A stretch of 64,000 nt of DNA from assembly GCA_963805715.1 (NCBI GenBank), contig CAWDVK010000009.1, forward strand, positions 806,001 to 870,000, written 5' to 3'. Position 1 is the stretch's first letter, and each line of letters starts with the position of its first letter. The DNA comes from CAWDVK01 sp963805715 (lineage in GTDB: Bacteria > Actinomycetota > Actinomycetes > Streptosporangiales > Streptosporangiaceae). Of the stretch, positions 16,979-26,451 are shown piece after piece. The notes beneath the pieces are model-generated. The model made no database searches. It saw only the letters and a list, made by a program, of their open reading frames with translations, and was not told the origin of the DNA. Both the position numbers and the translations under genes were made by a program.

Positions 16979-18784
16979 CTAGAGCCCGGCCAGCTCGTCG
17001 GTCAGGTCGTCCAGCCCGAGTGAGCCGAGCGACAGGGCAGCCATGTGCCATTCCTTGAGGTCAAAGCCGGCCCCGCGGGCGGCCATGGCGGCGTCCCGCC
17101 CGGCCAGCCAGGCGCGCTCGCCGAGCTTGTAGCTGATCGCCTGGCCCGGCGCCCCGAGGTAGCGAACGATCTCGCTGTCCAGGAACGCCCCGTCCCGGCC
17201 GCTATGCGCGCCGAAGAACTCCCTGGCCAGGCCGGGAGTCCAGGTTTGGCCCTGGCCGACCGGCGAGTCGCCGGGCACGGTGAGCCCCAGGTGCATGCCC
17301 ACATCGACGACGACCCGGATCGCCCGCATCAGCTGGGCGTCCAGGTAGCCCAGGCGCGCTCCCTCGGCCTGCAGGTAGCCGAGCTCGTCCATGAGCCGCT
17401 CGGCGTAGAGCGCCCAGCCCTCTGAGCAGGCGCTCACGCCGCCGACCGAGATCTGGTAGGCCGACAGCTGGCCGGACAGGTAGACCCACTGCGCCAGCTG
17501 GAGGTGATGGCCGGGAACGCCCTCGTGGTACCAGGTGCTGATCAGGTTCCAGAGCGGGAACCGGGTATGGCCGAGGGTCGGCAGCCAGGTGCGGCCGGGC
17601 CGGCTGAAATCCAGCGACGGCCTGGTGTAGTACGGCGCCGCCGCGCTGCCGGCCGGCGCGATCCGCGCCTCCACCGCCTTCAGCGGCTCAGCCAGGTCGA
17701 AGTGCGCGCCGTCCAGGTCGGCGATCGCCTCATCCATCATGCGCTGCAGCCGCTCCCTGACCTCCTCGACTCCCTCCACGGCCGGGCTGTGCTCGTCGAG
17801 GTACCGCATCGCCTCCTGCGGCAGCGCTCCCGGCAGCAGCCGCTGCGCCTCCGCCTGCATCTCGGTGCGCAGCTCCTGAAACTGCGACCAGCCCCACGCA
17901 TACACCTCAGCCAGGTCCAGGCTGGCCCCGGTCCAGCGGCGCGCCGCCACCCGGTACCGCTCCTCGCCGACTCCGTCCGGGGTGTCACTGGCAGCGGGCA
18001 GGTAGTCCTCGGCCAGCCAGCGACGCAGCTCGGCTACCGCCCCCGCCGCCGCGGAGCCCGCCTGGTCCAGCTCCGGGCGCAGCGCCGTCCCGACGCTCGC
18101 CCCGGACGCGAAGTCCGCGAACCAGCCGCGGCCGCCGCCGATGGCCTGCCATTCATCGAGCTGGCTCACCAGCGTCCGGGCCTGCAGGGGGGCGGCGAGC
18201 AGCCCGCTGCGGGCGCCCTGCGCCAGCGACTCGCGGTAGCCGGCCAGCGCATCGGGGACCCGGTGCATCCGCCGCGCGATGACGGCCCAGTCGTCCTCGG
18301 TCACGGCCGGCATCAGCAGGAACGTGTTGCGGACCTGCTGGGCCGGCCCGAAGACGTTGGAGACGTCCCGCAAATGCTCGCCCGCCTCGCTGACGGCGAG
18401 CCCGGCCTCCAGCCGCTCCCGCAGCAGCCGCGCGCAGCGCCGGTCATCGGCGTCCCCGGCCACGTCAGCCTGCCCGTCAGCCTGACCGTGGGCGTGCGCG
18501 GGCCCGTGCTCCCCGGAAGGCAGCCCGGCGAGCGTCCGGCGGGCGAGCTCATCAGCGGCCTGGTAACCGGATGGCGACAGATCGGGCATCCTGTCCTCGT
18601 CCGGCCGCAGTCCGAGCATCGTCGCCAGCAGCGGGTTGAGCTCAGCGAGCGCGGACACGTAGGAATCGGCCAGGTCGCGGGCCGGACGGCTGGCGGCGGC
18701 CGGGGCCGGCCCGGTCTGCCGCGCCGGGATGGGCTGGCTGGGCTGGCGGGTGTCATGAGACGCAGGTCGGGTAATATCCGGCAT
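16979..18784 (-). CDS. DUF885 family protein, probable metallopeptidase-like enzyme
   Basis: The 601-residue protein belongs to DUF885. The key motif HEGVPGHH lies near residue 420 and has the HExxxHH-like look of zinc peptidases. The C-terminal EGWALYAERLMDELG holds a conserved Glu typical of the family. No signal peptide is seen, so it is probably cytoplasmic. The ATG at 18784 is preferred: the only upstream start is a TTG at 18820. A His/Gly/Gln-rich loop near residue 120 looks like local low-complexity expansion. Substrate is unknown; peptidase activity is inferred from the motif. It is divergent from the aldo-keto reductase gene. Confidence 0.88.
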   Translation of the reverse strand: MPDITRPASHDTRQPSQPIPARQTGPAPAAASRPARDLADSYVSALAELNPLLATMLGLRPDEDRMPDLSPSGYQAADELARRTLAGLPSGEHGPAHAHGQADGQADVAGDADDRRCARLLRERLEAGLAVSEAGEHLRDVSNVFGPAQQVRNTFLLMPAVTEDDWAVIARRMHRVPDALAGYRESLAQGARSGLLAAPLQARTLVSQLDEWQAIGGGRGWFADFASGASVGTALRPELDQAGSAAAGAVAELRRWLAEDYLPAASDTPDGVGEERYRVAARRWTGASLDLAEVYAWGWSQFQELRTEMQAEAQRLLPGALPQEAMRYLDEHSPAVEGVEEVRERLQRMMDEAIADLDGAHFDLAEPLKAVEARIAPAGSAAAPYYTRPSLDFSRPGRTWLPTLGHTRFPLWNLISTWYHEGVPGHHLQLAQWVYLSGQLSAYQISVGGVSACSEGWALYAERLMDELGYLQAEGARLGYLDAQLMRAIRVVVDVGMHLGLTVPGDSPVGQGQTWTPGLAREFFGAHSGRDGAFLDSEIVRYLGAPGQAISYKLGERAWLAGRDAAMAARGAGFDLKEWHMAALSLGSLGLDDLTDELAGL

Positions 18785-18906
18785 AACAGTATTGTGCCTT
18801 TCTCCCTGGCGGCCTCTCAACGCGGAGCGGGCCGGGCGCCTCGTCAGCCGGCCTCGTCAGCCGGCCCGTCTGCCTGCCATGAAGTGGTGGCGTATAAGTT
18901 GACAAT

Positions 18907-19935
18907 ATGGACTATCGAACTCTGGGGCACAGCGGCTGCGCGGTGTCGAGCCTGTGCCTGGGATCCATGACGTTCGGAACCGAGACCGACGAGCACGAGG
19001 CGCACCGGCAGCTGGACCGCTTCGCTGAGGCAGGCGGAACGCTGATCGACACCGCCGACGTGTACAGCGCCGGGATGTCCGAGGAGATCATCGGCCGCTG
19101 GTTCGCCAGCCGCCCGGCCGCGGTCACTGAGCCGATGGTGCTGGCGACCAAGGGCCGCTTCGGGCAGGACAATTCCCCGAACAGCGCCGGGGCGTCCGCG
19201 CGGCACCTGACCCGCGCGCTGGACGCGTCCCTGGGCCGGCTCGGGCTGGACTCCGTCGACCTGTACCAGGTGCACGCCTTCGATCCGTGCACGCCGCTCG
19301 AAGAGACCCTGCGCACGCTGGACGGGTTCGTCCGGGCCGGCAAGATCCGCTATTACGGCCTGTCAAACTTCACCGGCTGGCAGCTGACCAAGGCGGTACA
19401 CCTGGCCCGGGCCCTGAACGTCGCCGGGCCGGTGACCCTTCAGCCGCAGTACAGCCTGCTCGTGCGCGAGATCGAATGGGAGATCGTGCCCGCCGCGCTG
19501 GACGCGGGCCTGGGGCTGCTGCCGTGGAGCCCGCTCGGCGGGGGCTGGCTGTCCGGCAAGTACCGGCGCGACCAGCGGCCGTCCGGGGCCACTCGCCTCG
19601 GCGACGATCCCAACCGCGGCATGGAGGCCTGGGACCGCCGCGGCACCGCCCGTACCTGGGACGTGATCGACGCGGTCCAGAAGGCCGCCGACGACCGGGG
19701 CGTGTCCATGGCCGAGGTTGCGCTGGCCTGGGTGACCGACCGCCCCGCCGTGACCTCGACCATTCTCGGCGCGCGCACGCTCGGCCAGCTGGAGGTCAAC
19801 CTGCGGGCGGCCGGCCTGCACCTGACCGCCGCGGAAACCGCGGCGCTCGATGGCGCGAGCGACCTGAGGGCAACCGACTACCCCTATGGCGAGCTGGGAG
19901 TCGACCAGCGCGGCCGCAGTATCGCCGGCCGCTAG
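18907..19935 (+). CDS. Aldo/keto reductase
   Basis: A 342-residue NADPH-dependent (beta/alpha)8 oxidoreductase of the large AKR group. The catalytic tetrad is visible as Asp and Tyr in DTADVYSAG, Lys in LATKGRF and His in LYQVHAFD. The NADPH-binding end contains STILGARTLGQLEVNL. It starts at an ATG preceded by TATAAG and TTGACA-like sequence but no clear ribosome binding site, so a leaderless mRNA is possible. Carbonyl substrate unknown. Confidence 0.92.
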   Translation: MDYRTLGHSGCAVSSLCLGSMTFGTETDEHEAHRQLDRFAEAGGTLIDTADVYSAGMSEEIIGRWFASRPAAVTEPMVLATKGRFGQDNSPNSAGASARHLTRALDASLGRLGLDSVDLYQVHAFDPCTPLEETLRTLDGFVRAGKIRYYGLSNFTGWQLTKAVHLARALNVAGPVTLQPQYSLLVREIEWEIVPAALDAGLGLLPWSPLGGGWLSGKYRRDQRPSGATRLGDDPNRGMEAWDRRGTARTWDVIDAVQKAADDRGVSMAEVALAWVTDRPAVTSTILGARTLGQLEVNLRAAGLHLTAAETAALDGASDLRATDYPYGELGVDQRGRSIAGR

Positions 19936-20007
19936 ACCAGGCCGCACGATCGGACCGCCCGCTGGATCCGAGCTGACGACTGCCGTATCGCCGGCCGCCG
20001 GAGCGGG

Positions 20008-20056
20008 CCGCCCGGCCGGGCCGCGCGCGCAGGCGCTGGCAGGCCCGGCCGGGCGG
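20008..20056. terminator. Bidirectional hairpin terminator
   Basis: Perfect 15-bp arms, CCGCCCGGCCGGGCC and its complement, flank a 19-base loop. They lie between the convergent aldo-keto reductase (end 19935) and the glycosidase remnant (end 20061). Confidence 0.75.
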
Positions 20057-20060
20057 GCGC

Positions 20061-21445
20061 TCATGCGGCGTGCTTCAGCTGCACGGTGACCGTGCGGACG
20101 GTGGCCGGCAGCGTGACGGTGCCGGTCGCCTCGTTCACGGTGCCCGCGCTGGCGTGGGCGATGTTGCCGACGAATGCGGGCAGCTGGAACAGGACGGACC
20201 CGGCCGGCTGCTGGCCGCTGAGCCTCAGCGTGACCGCCACCCCGCTGGTGCTGATCTTCAGCCCGATGTGCTTGCCGCCGACGGTCGGGAAGTTGGCCAG
20301 GCTGATGACCTGGCCGCTGCGCAGCCACGCGGCCGGGACGCCGCGCCCCACGATCAGGCTGCCATCGGCTCGCTGCGCGGCCAGCGAGTCCAGCAGCACC
20401 ATGCTGGCGTTGGCCATGCCCCACGCATGCGGCGAGGAGCCGTTGCCCGCCTCAGGATGCGTCCCGATCCACGGCGATCCGGCGTTCGGGAACTGCTGGC
20501 TCTCCCACCAGGAGTACGGGCCGCTCTGCCCGTTGGAGATCATGAACTCGTAGCTCAGGATGCCCTGATCCCGGTAGTCGCTGCTGGCCAGGCCCCATTC
20601 GCCGTAGCCCGCGTTGTAGGCGGTGCTGTAGTACTGCGTCGGGTAGCCGCCGAAGTTGTCCGGCGGCAGCTTGCCCGCCAGCCGGGCGAAACCGTAGCGG
20701 TAGGTGGCGTCGATCAGGCTGGCGCCGGGACCGCTGATCGGCGCGCCGAACAGATACCCATCCCAGGCCCAGCGGCCGAACAGGAACGGGACCGCCCAGT
20801 TCGCGTCCTCGGCGTTGGCGCAGCGGTTGCCGGTGTTGGGCTCGATCATCGAGCACGGCAGGTAGCTGAGGTGATCGGCCGGGATGGTCGCGTCCAGGGT
20901 CTTATCGGTCGCGGCCAGCAGGCTGGCGTACTCGGACGCCGCCCAGGCGGCCTGGCCCGTATTGCCGACCTGCTCGGCGAGCCACCGGTAGGCGGCCAGG
21001 CCCATCAGCGCCTCGTAGTTGTCGATCGTCCAGTAGCCGTTGGCGTCGATGTCGCTGGTCTCCTCCATGATCCCGCCCGGACCGGTCCGGTCAGCGGCGA
21101 TCAGGTGGGCGGTGTCCTCGATGCTCGGCTCGGACTTGCCGGCCGGACCCTCGGTGTCGAAGTTGGCCTTGACGAAGCTCAGGTCGCCGGTCTTCAGCAG
21201 GTAGATGGCCCACGGCCACGGGTAGGTCCAGACCCCGTCGTCGTACTGGGTCTGGGTGCCGATGACGTAGCGGCCCGGTCCAGCAGCCCGTGCGCGTTGC
21301 TGGTGTAGCCCTGGGTGAGCAGGTTGGACAGGATGCCGATGACGTCGTGGCTGAATTCCTTGTCGTAGCCGTTCGCGCCGGTCTTCAGCTCATCGCCGCT
21401 GCGGATGATCTGGGTGTAGATGAAGCCAGTCCGGTAGGCATTCAC
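20061..21445 (-). pseudogene. Glycoside hydrolase-like protein remnant (alpha/alpha-barrel type), 5'-truncated and frameshifted
   Basis: Two frames encode one protein. The upstream piece, from about 21445 (GTG), reads NAYRTGFIYTQIIRSGDEL and continues to HGLLDRA; the downstream frame continues RYVIGTQTQYDDGVWTYPW, then DANGYWTIDNYEALMG and SPHAWGMANASMVLLDSLA to the end. A one-base change around 21268-21281 separates them. The aromatic-rich repeats fit a six-hairpin glycosidase and the end looks like a beta-sandwich. No signal peptide or start is found upstream, where the sequence becomes that of the divergent DUF72 gene, so the N-terminus is missing. It is probably non-functional. The exact family is uncertain. 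Confidence 0.7.
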
Positions 21446-21603
21446 CAGATTCTGGGGCCGCGGCTGGCTCCGCGGCGCCCCCGTGCAGCGATGCGGACGC
21501 TGGCCGCCGGAGGTGGTCTACGGTGACGTCGTAGGGCGCCGGCTGGCCCGGCGCTGATCGCGCCGGCGCAGTGGCGCTGGCCGAGGGGAGGCTGCGTTCG
21601 GCT

Positions 21604-22383
21604 ATGCCGGTCCTGGTGGGCACATCCGGGTGGCAGTACCGCGACTGGCGCGGCGTGCTGTACCCGCCCGGCGTCCCGCAGCGCAGCTGGCTGGAGTACT
21701 ACGCCGGGCAGTACCACACGGTCGAGAACAATGGCTCCTTCTACCGGCTTCCCGGCGAGCAGACCTTCGCGGACTGGCGCGCCCGGACGCCCGAGGGCTT
21801 CGTCATGGCGGTCAAGGCCAGCCGCTATCTCACCCACATCAGGCGGCTTCGGGATCCGGCCGAGCCGGTCGGGCGGCTGATGCGGGCGGCCGCCGGGCTC
21901 GGTGACCGGCTCGGCCCGATGCTGCTCCAGCTCCCGCCCAATCTGCCCGCCGACCCGGCCGCGCTGGATGAGTGCCTGGCCGAGTTCGCGCGGTCCGGCA
22001 GCGGGGTCCGGGTGGCGGTGGAGTGCCGGCACGAGTCGTGGTGGACCGAGGAGATCCGTGACCTGCTGGCCAGCCGCCAGGCCGCGCTGTGCTGGGCCGA
22101 CCGGCTCGGCCGCCCGGTCACCCCGCTCTGGCGCACGGCCAGCTGGGGCTACCTGCGGCTGCACGAGGGAGCGGCCCGCCCATGGCCGCGATATGGCCAG
22201 CAGGCACTCCGCCGCTGGGTGGAGCGGATCAGCCGGGCCTGGCCGGGCGATGCGGATGTCTTCGTCTATCTCAACAACGATCCGGGCGGTGCCGCGGTGC
22301 GGGACGCGGCCGCCTTCGCGTCGATCTGCCGGCGGGCGGGCAGGCCAGTCACCCCGGTCGCCGTGCCCGGCGGAGACGGCTAG
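21604..22383 (+). CDS. DUF72 family protein
   Basis: The 259-residue protein is a TIM-barrel of DUF72 (YecE-like). The family start LVGTSGWQYRDWRGVLYPP is clear, as are YHTVENNGSFYRLP, MLLQLPPNL and VYLNNDPGG. The biochemical activity of the family is not established; a nucleic-acid or metal-linked role has been proposed. I chose the ATG at 21604 because it fits the family N-terminus; a GTG at 21571 would add 11 residues. It is probably monocistronic. Confidence 0.88.
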   Translation: MPVLVGTSGWQYRDWRGVLYPPGVPQRSWLEYYAGQYHTVENNGSFYRLPGEQTFADWRARTPEGFVMAVKASRYLTHIRRLRDPAEPVGRLMRAAAGLGDRLGPMLLQLPPNLPADPAALDECLAEFARSGSGVRVAVECRHESWWTEEIRDLLASRQAALCWADRLGRPVTPLWRTASWGYLRLHEGAARPWPRYGQQALRRWVERISRAWPGDADVFVYLNNDPGGAAVRDAAAFASICRRAGRPVTPVAVPGGDG

Positions 22384-22417
22384 CGACGCCACGGCCACGG
22401 CCCGGTAGATTCGGGCA

Positions 22418-22600
22418 ATGAAGAAGCTTATCGAACTCCTGATCTGCCTCATCCTGCATCCGCTCGCCATCGTGCTCATCTGGCTCGACCTGGCGACCCG
22501 GCCGGGCATGCGCAGCGGCCCCAAACTGGCCTGGGCCATCCTCGCCCTGATCCCGCTCGTGCCGTGCATCTACGTGCTGACCAGCGGCGACCTGTGGTGA
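22418..22600 (+). CDS. Small two-helix membrane protein
   Basis: A 60-residue product with two hydrophobic helices (about 5-24 and 37-56) joined by a short basic loop (RPGMRSGPK). The second helix with ALIPLVPCIYVL resembles the PLDc_N-type short membrane domain. It follows the DUF72 gene by 35 bases and may share its transcript. Function unknown. Confidence 0.65.
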   Translation: MKKLIELLICLILHPLAIVLIWLDLATRPGMRSGPKLAWAILALIPLVPCIYVLTSGDLW

Positions 22601-22700
22601 GGCCGACCCTGCGGCGGCCCTGAGGGGCCCCAAGGCCGACCCTGAGCGGGCCCGAGGCGGCACTGCGGCGGCGCCGCCTGCCGGTGACCAGGCGGCCTGT

Positions 22701-23033
22701 TCAGCCCCGGGCGGGCACCGCCATCTCGCCCAGCAGCGACCAGTCGTCCTGCGGGATACTCACGTTGACGATCCGGGGCGTCTGCGCCAGGTGCAGCGGG
22801 AGCGACCGCTGCGCGTTCCTGAAGTGCTCCGACTGGACGTGCGCCGCCCCGGCCGCATCATCGCGGAACGCCTCCACCAGGACGTACTCAGCCGGGTCCG
22901 CAACGCTCCTGGACCAGTCGAACCACAGGCAGCCCGGCTCCGCGCGGGTCGCCTCAGTGAACTCGGCTGAGATCTGCGGCCACTGGTCGGCGTCCTGCGG
23001 CAGGATCCGGAACTTGGCGGTGATGAAGATCAT
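22701..23033 (-). CDS. Antibiotic biosynthesis monooxygenase (ABM) domain protein, putative quinol monooxygenase
   Basis: This 110-residue dimeric ferredoxin-like-fold protein matches the ABM group, which includes YgiN-type quinol monooxygenases that need no cofactor. Visible marks are ITAKFRILP at the start, EPGCLWFDWSRSV, YVLVEAFRDDAAGAAHVQSEHF and the C-terminal strand. The conserved His in HVQSEHF is present. A GGGAGAG ribosome binding site lies upstream of the ATG at 23033. It stands alone. The substrate is unknown. Confidence 0.85.
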   Translation of the reverse strand: MIFITAKFRILPQDADQWPQISAEFTEATRAEPGCLWFDWSRSVADPAEYVLVEAFRDDAAGAAHVQSEHFRNAQRSLPLHLAQTPRIVNVSIPQDDWSLLGEMAVPARG

Positions 23034-23340
23034 GGGGGCTCTCCCTCATCCGGTCGCGTAGCGAAGCCATCGTCCCGCATGGCCCGCTCGCCATGCAAAA
23101 GGCCTGCCGGCGAGGTCCATCACGGAGAAGATCCATCAAACCAGTACAGCGCAGGCCTGTGACCCGCTGTCTCATTAGGAGACGCCGCCCGGTCGTGGCG
23201 GCGATGGCTGAGGGGTGATGCTCGCCGCCGGATCCGGTGACCAAGAAGCTCTGCGGCACCCGGCACGCTGACATTCCTGGTCACCAGGTCACGGATGCGG
23301 GGCCGGGGCGCGCCTCGAGTGCGCACGATAGGGTCGGCGG
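23034..23340. other. Intergenic region between divergent ABM and SDR genes
   Basis: These 307 bases should hold both promoters. I see no gene with normal codon bias, only short shadow frames. No operator-like palindrome stands out. Confidence 0.4.
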
Positions 23341-24093
23341 GTGAGTAATCGGGCAGTCCTGGTAACCGGGGCGTCGCGCGGCATCGGCCGCGCCATCGCC
23401 GAGGCCTTCGCCGCCCAGGGCGACCGGGTGGCGATCCATTACCGCGGCTCAGCGGATCTGGCCGCGCAGGTGCTGGCCAGCCTGCCGGGTGAGGGCCACG
23501 TGACCGTGCAGGCCGACGTGGCCGACCCGGACGCGGTCCGCGGCATGGTCGACGAGGCCGCGGCCGGGCTGGACGGGCTGGACGTGCTGGTCAACAACGC
23601 GGCTTCCTACATCCGGCACCCAATCACCGAGATGACCTACGAGCAGTGGCAGGAAGCCTGGCAGTCGACGCTGGCGCTCAACCTCGTCGGGGCGGCCAAC
23701 GTGACCTGGTGCGCGGTGCAGTACATGATCCCGCGCGGCGGCGGCCGCATCGTGAACGTGTCGTCCCGCGGAGCCTTCCGGGGCGAGCCCGAGCAGCCCG
23801 CTTACGGGGCGAGCAAGGCGGGCCTGAACGCGCTCGGCCAGTCGCTCGCCCGGGCGCTGGCGCCCGTCGGCATCACCGTGGCCACGGTGGCGCCCGGTTT
23901 CGTGGCGACGGACATGGCCGCCCGGCACCTGGACGGCCCGCGTGGCGACGCCATCCGCGCGCAGAGCCCGTTCGGCCGGGTGGCCAGGCCGGATGAGGTC
24001 GCCTCCGCGGTCGTGTTCCTCGCCTCGCCGGAGGCGGAGTGGGCCAGCGGCGCCATCCTTGACCTGAACGGCGCGTCCTACCTGCGCACCTGA
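23341..24093 (+). CDS. SDR family oxidoreductase
   Basis: A 250-residue classical short-chain dehydrogenase/reductase. It shows the cofactor motif VTGASRGIGRAIA at the N-terminus, the structural NNAA motif, catalytic Ser in VNVSSR, and the Tyr-Lys pair in AYGASKAG. HYRGS after beta-2 suggests NADPH preference. The end, GAILDLNGASYLRT, is the family C-terminus. The start is a GTG at 23341. Substrate unknown; 3-oxoacyl-ACP reductase-like chemistry is one possibility. Confidence 0.92.
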   Translation: MSNRAVLVTGASRGIGRAIAEAFAAQGDRVAIHYRGSADLAAQVLASLPGEGHVTVQADVADPDAVRGMVDEAAAGLDGLDVLVNNAASYIRHPITEMTYEQWQEAWQSTLALNLVGAANVTWCAVQYMIPRGGGRIVNVSSRGAFRGEPEQPAYGASKAGLNALGQSLARALAPVGITVATVAPGFVATDMAARHLDGPRGDAIRAQSPFGRVARPDEVASAVVFLASPEAEWASGAILDLNGASYLRT

Positions 24094-24184
24094 GCGCCCG
24101 CTCCCAGGCCCGGCGAGCGCCGCGAGGAGGGCGGCCTGGCCCGGTATTTGCATGACGGCCGCAGATGACCGACAGTCATTCGGC

Positions 24185-24595
24185 ATGAAGACTATGACGT
24201 TCCGCGTCCGCATCGGCAGCCGCGATGCCGTCCATGACATCACCGCCCAGTGCGAGCAGTTCGCCCGTGAGTCAGCGGATGGCGGCGACGGGCTGCTGCA
24301 CGTATTCGTGCCGCATGCCACCGCCGGCGTCGCGGTGCTGGAACTGGGCGCGGGCAGCGACGACGATCTGCTGGCCACCCTGGCCCGGCTGCTCCCGGCC
24401 GACGAGCGCTGGCGGCACGCGCACGGCTCGCCGGGGCACGGCCGCTCGCATGTCCTGCCGGCGCTGGTGCCGCCCTACGCCACGCTGCCGGTCGTGCAGG
24501 GCTCGCTGGCCCTCGGCACCTGGCAGTCCGTCGCCCTGGTGGACATCAACACCGATAACCCGGACCGGCAGGTGCGATTGTCCTTCCTGGCCTGA
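24185..24595 (+). CDS. YjbQ / UPF0047 family protein
   Basis: A 136-residue member of UPF0047 (YjbQ), a family with reported weak thiamine-phosphate synthase activity and unclear main role. Conserved features are HVFVPHATAGVAVLELG, HGSPGHGRSHVLPALV and LGTWQSVALVDI; the clustered His residues form a metal-like site. The ATG at 24185 aligns with the usual start (MKTMTF); an ATG at 24152 would add 11 unrelated residues. It is probably expressed alone or read through from the SDR gene. Confidence 0.9.
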   Translation: MKTMTFRVRIGSRDAVHDITAQCEQFARESADGGDGLLHVFVPHATAGVAVLELGAGSDDDLLATLARLLPADERWRHAHGSPGHGRSHVLPALVPPYATLPVVQGSLALGTWQSVALVDINTDNPDRQVRLSFLA

Positions 24596-24672
24596 CCGGC
24601 TTGCCCGCCGCCGCGGTACTCGCCGGGACACGAGACTAGGGTAACCCCGGAGCAACAGAGCGAAGGGCGGCA

Positions 24673-25515
24673 ATGGGCGACCTATCAGACCGGACGGTTC
24701 TCATCACCGGCGGCAATACCGGGATCGGCAAGGCGACCGCAGCCGGGCTGGCCGGGCGCGGCGCGCGGGTCTTCATCGCCTGCCGGTCACCGGCCAGGGG
24801 CCAGGCCGCCGCAGCCGAGATCGCGTCAGCCGCCGGCCGTGACCGCGTGCACGTCCTCGCGCTCGACCTGGCCGACCTGGCCTCGGTCCGCCGCTGCGCC
24901 GAGGAGTTCCTGACCATGGGCGCGCCGCTGCACGTGCTGATCAATAATGCGGGCGTAGCCGGGCAGCGCGGCCTGACCAGCGACGGGTTCGAGCTGACAT
25001 TCGGCGTCAATCACCTCGGCCACTTCGCGCTGACCACGGCCCTGCTCGGCTGCCTGCAGGCCAGCGCGCCCGCGCGGGTCGTCACGGTCTCCAGCGACGC
25101 GCACTACCAGGCGAAGGGCATCGACTTCGGCCGGCTGCGGCAGCGCACGCGCACGATAACCGGCCTGCCGGAGTACGCGGTGTCCAAGCTCTGCAACGTG
25201 CTCTTCAGCCGGGAACTGGCCCGCCGCCTGGCCGGCACCGGCGTCACGACCTACGCGCTGCACCCCGGCGTTGTCGCCTCCGACATCTGGCGCCGGGTGC
25301 CCTGGCCGGTCCGGCCGCTGGTCACCCGGCGCATGCTGTCCACCGAGCAGGGGGCCAGGACCTCGCTGTACTGCGCCGCATCCGCGGACGTGGCCACGGC
25401 GAGCGGCCGCTTCTACGACGACTGCCGTGAGCGGGAGCCCAGTCCGGTCGCCACCAGGGAACTTGCCGGCCAGCTCTGGCAGCGCAGCGAGGACTGGGCG
25501 TCCGCCGCGGGCTGA
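24673..25515 (+). CDS. SDR family oxidoreductase (retinol dehydrogenase-like)
   Basis: A 280-residue SDR of the group resembling retinol/WW-domain oxidoreductases. Motifs are ITGGNTGIGKATA, CRSPARG after beta-2 suggesting NADPH, INNAG, VTVSSDAHY with catalytic Ser, and YAVSKLCN with Tyr and Lys. HPGVVASDIWRRVP follows, as in this subgroup. GAAGGGCGG precedes the ATG. Substrate is unknown. A short hairpin follows its stop. Confidence 0.92.
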   Translation: MGDLSDRTVLITGGNTGIGKATAAGLAGRGARVFIACRSPARGQAAAAEIASAAGRDRVHVLALDLADLASVRRCAEEFLTMGAPLHVLINNAGVAGQRGLTSDGFELTFGVNHLGHFALTTALLGCLQASAPARVVTVSSDAHYQAKGIDFGRLRQRTRTITGLPEYAVSKLCNVLFSRELARRLAGTGVTTYALHPGVVASDIWRRVPWPVRPLVTRRMLSTEQGARTSLYCAASADVATASGRFYDDCREREPSPVATRELAGQLWQRSEDWASAAG

Positions 25516-25530
25516 GGGACCACCAGTCCC
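25516..25530. terminator. Short bidirectional hairpin
   Basis: GGGAC and GTCCC enclose a five-base loop immediately after the SDR stop and just before the convergent VOC gene end. With only 21 bases between genes it is the only candidate terminator. Confidence 0.5.
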
Positions 25531-25536
25531 CCGTTC

Positions 25537-25920
25537 CTATTCCGGGACGTGACAGACGGCCTCGACGTTGTTGCCATCCGGATCGCGGACGAAGGCCCCG
25601 TAGTAGCTGGCGTGATACTCAGGCCAGAGCGCTGGCTCATGCAGGACCTCCGCCCCGGTGCCGACCGCGGCGTCGAAGAAAGCCCGGACGGCGGCCCGGT
25701 CCGGCGCCGTGAAGGCAAGGTGCGACTCGCGGAATCCCTCGCCCGTGCTCCGCGGGCCAATCCAGAAATCCGGCTTCGGCCCGACGCCGAACCCGATGAC
25801 CTCGCCGAAGTCCATGGCCCGCGTCCCGCCCAGCGGGGCGAGCACGGCATCGTAGAAGGCCGCGCTCGCGGCCACGTCTGCGCACTGGATCGCTACATGG
25901 TCAAGCATGCAGCGCATCAT
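25537..25920 (-). CDS. VOC family protein (glyoxalase/dioxygenase superfamily)
   Basis: A 127-residue single-module protein of the vicinal oxygen chelate fold. It begins LDHVAIQCADVAASAAFYD, with the metal-ligand His at the start, contains SHLAFTAPDRAAVRAF (second His region) and ends with FVRDPDGNNVEAVCHVPE with the conserved Glu. It could be a metal-dependent lyase, dioxygenase or binding protein. Starts at 25920, 25917 or 25908 are all possible; none has a strong ribosome binding site. Confidence 0.88.
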   Translation of the reverse strand: MMRCMLDHVAIQCADVAASAAFYDAVLAPLGGTRAMDFGEVIGFGVGPKPDFWIGPRSTGEGFRESHLAFTAPDRAAVRAFFDAAVGTGAEVLHEPALWPEYHASYYGAFVRDPDGNNVEAVCHVPE

Positions 25921-26109
25921 GCCCTAGCGGGCCGCCGCTGTCAGCGGAAGCCTGACTTGCCGGCCAGGCACGCCGGGGCGAGACCGCCCCGGCCCGTCAG
26001 CGGTCGGTCACGAACCTGCCGCGACCGCGGGCCGCCGGGCCGGGCCTGAGGCCCGGACGGGAATGCGCGGACGGGAATTACCCGGCGGCGCCTGGGCAGG
26101 ATGATCGCC

Positions 26110-26364
26110 ATGGGCGAGACACCATTCCAGAATCCGGCCAACGACGAGGACCGCGAGCGCCCTGGCGAGACACCGGGCGAGCGAGCCCAGCGGCTCTACC
26201 AGGAGCAGTCGGGCCTGCGCCAGGCGGGCGGCGATGCCGGCCCGGCCGGCCGGATCCGCCAGCCCGGCCCTGACCTGCCGTTTGACCCCGATCTGCCGGA
26301 TGACCCCGAACTGGGATCGGCCGATGCGCAGCCGGGCCCGAGCGACGAGCCGGAAGCACCGTGA
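26110..26364 (+). CDS. Small acidic, probably disordered protein
   Basis: An 84-residue protein rich in Pro, Asp, Glu and Gly with no hydrophobic core, beginning MGETPFQNPAND and ending in an acidic tail. I do not recognise a family. The ATG at 26110 is preferred to 26101 because a GGGCAGG sequence ends nine bases upstream. High G/C at third positions supports that it is coding. Confidence 0.55.
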   Translation: MGETPFQNPANDEDRERPGETPGERAQRLYQEQSGLRQAGGDAGPAGRIRQPGPDLPFDPDLPDDPELGSADAQPGPSDEPEAP

Positions 26365-26451
26365 GCGCCGGTCATGTCAGTCGCGGGCATCTGCTCCCTG
26401 CCTGTGCCGTCCGGGCAGCCGGGCCTGCCCCCGGCGCTGGTGGTCCTCGCG

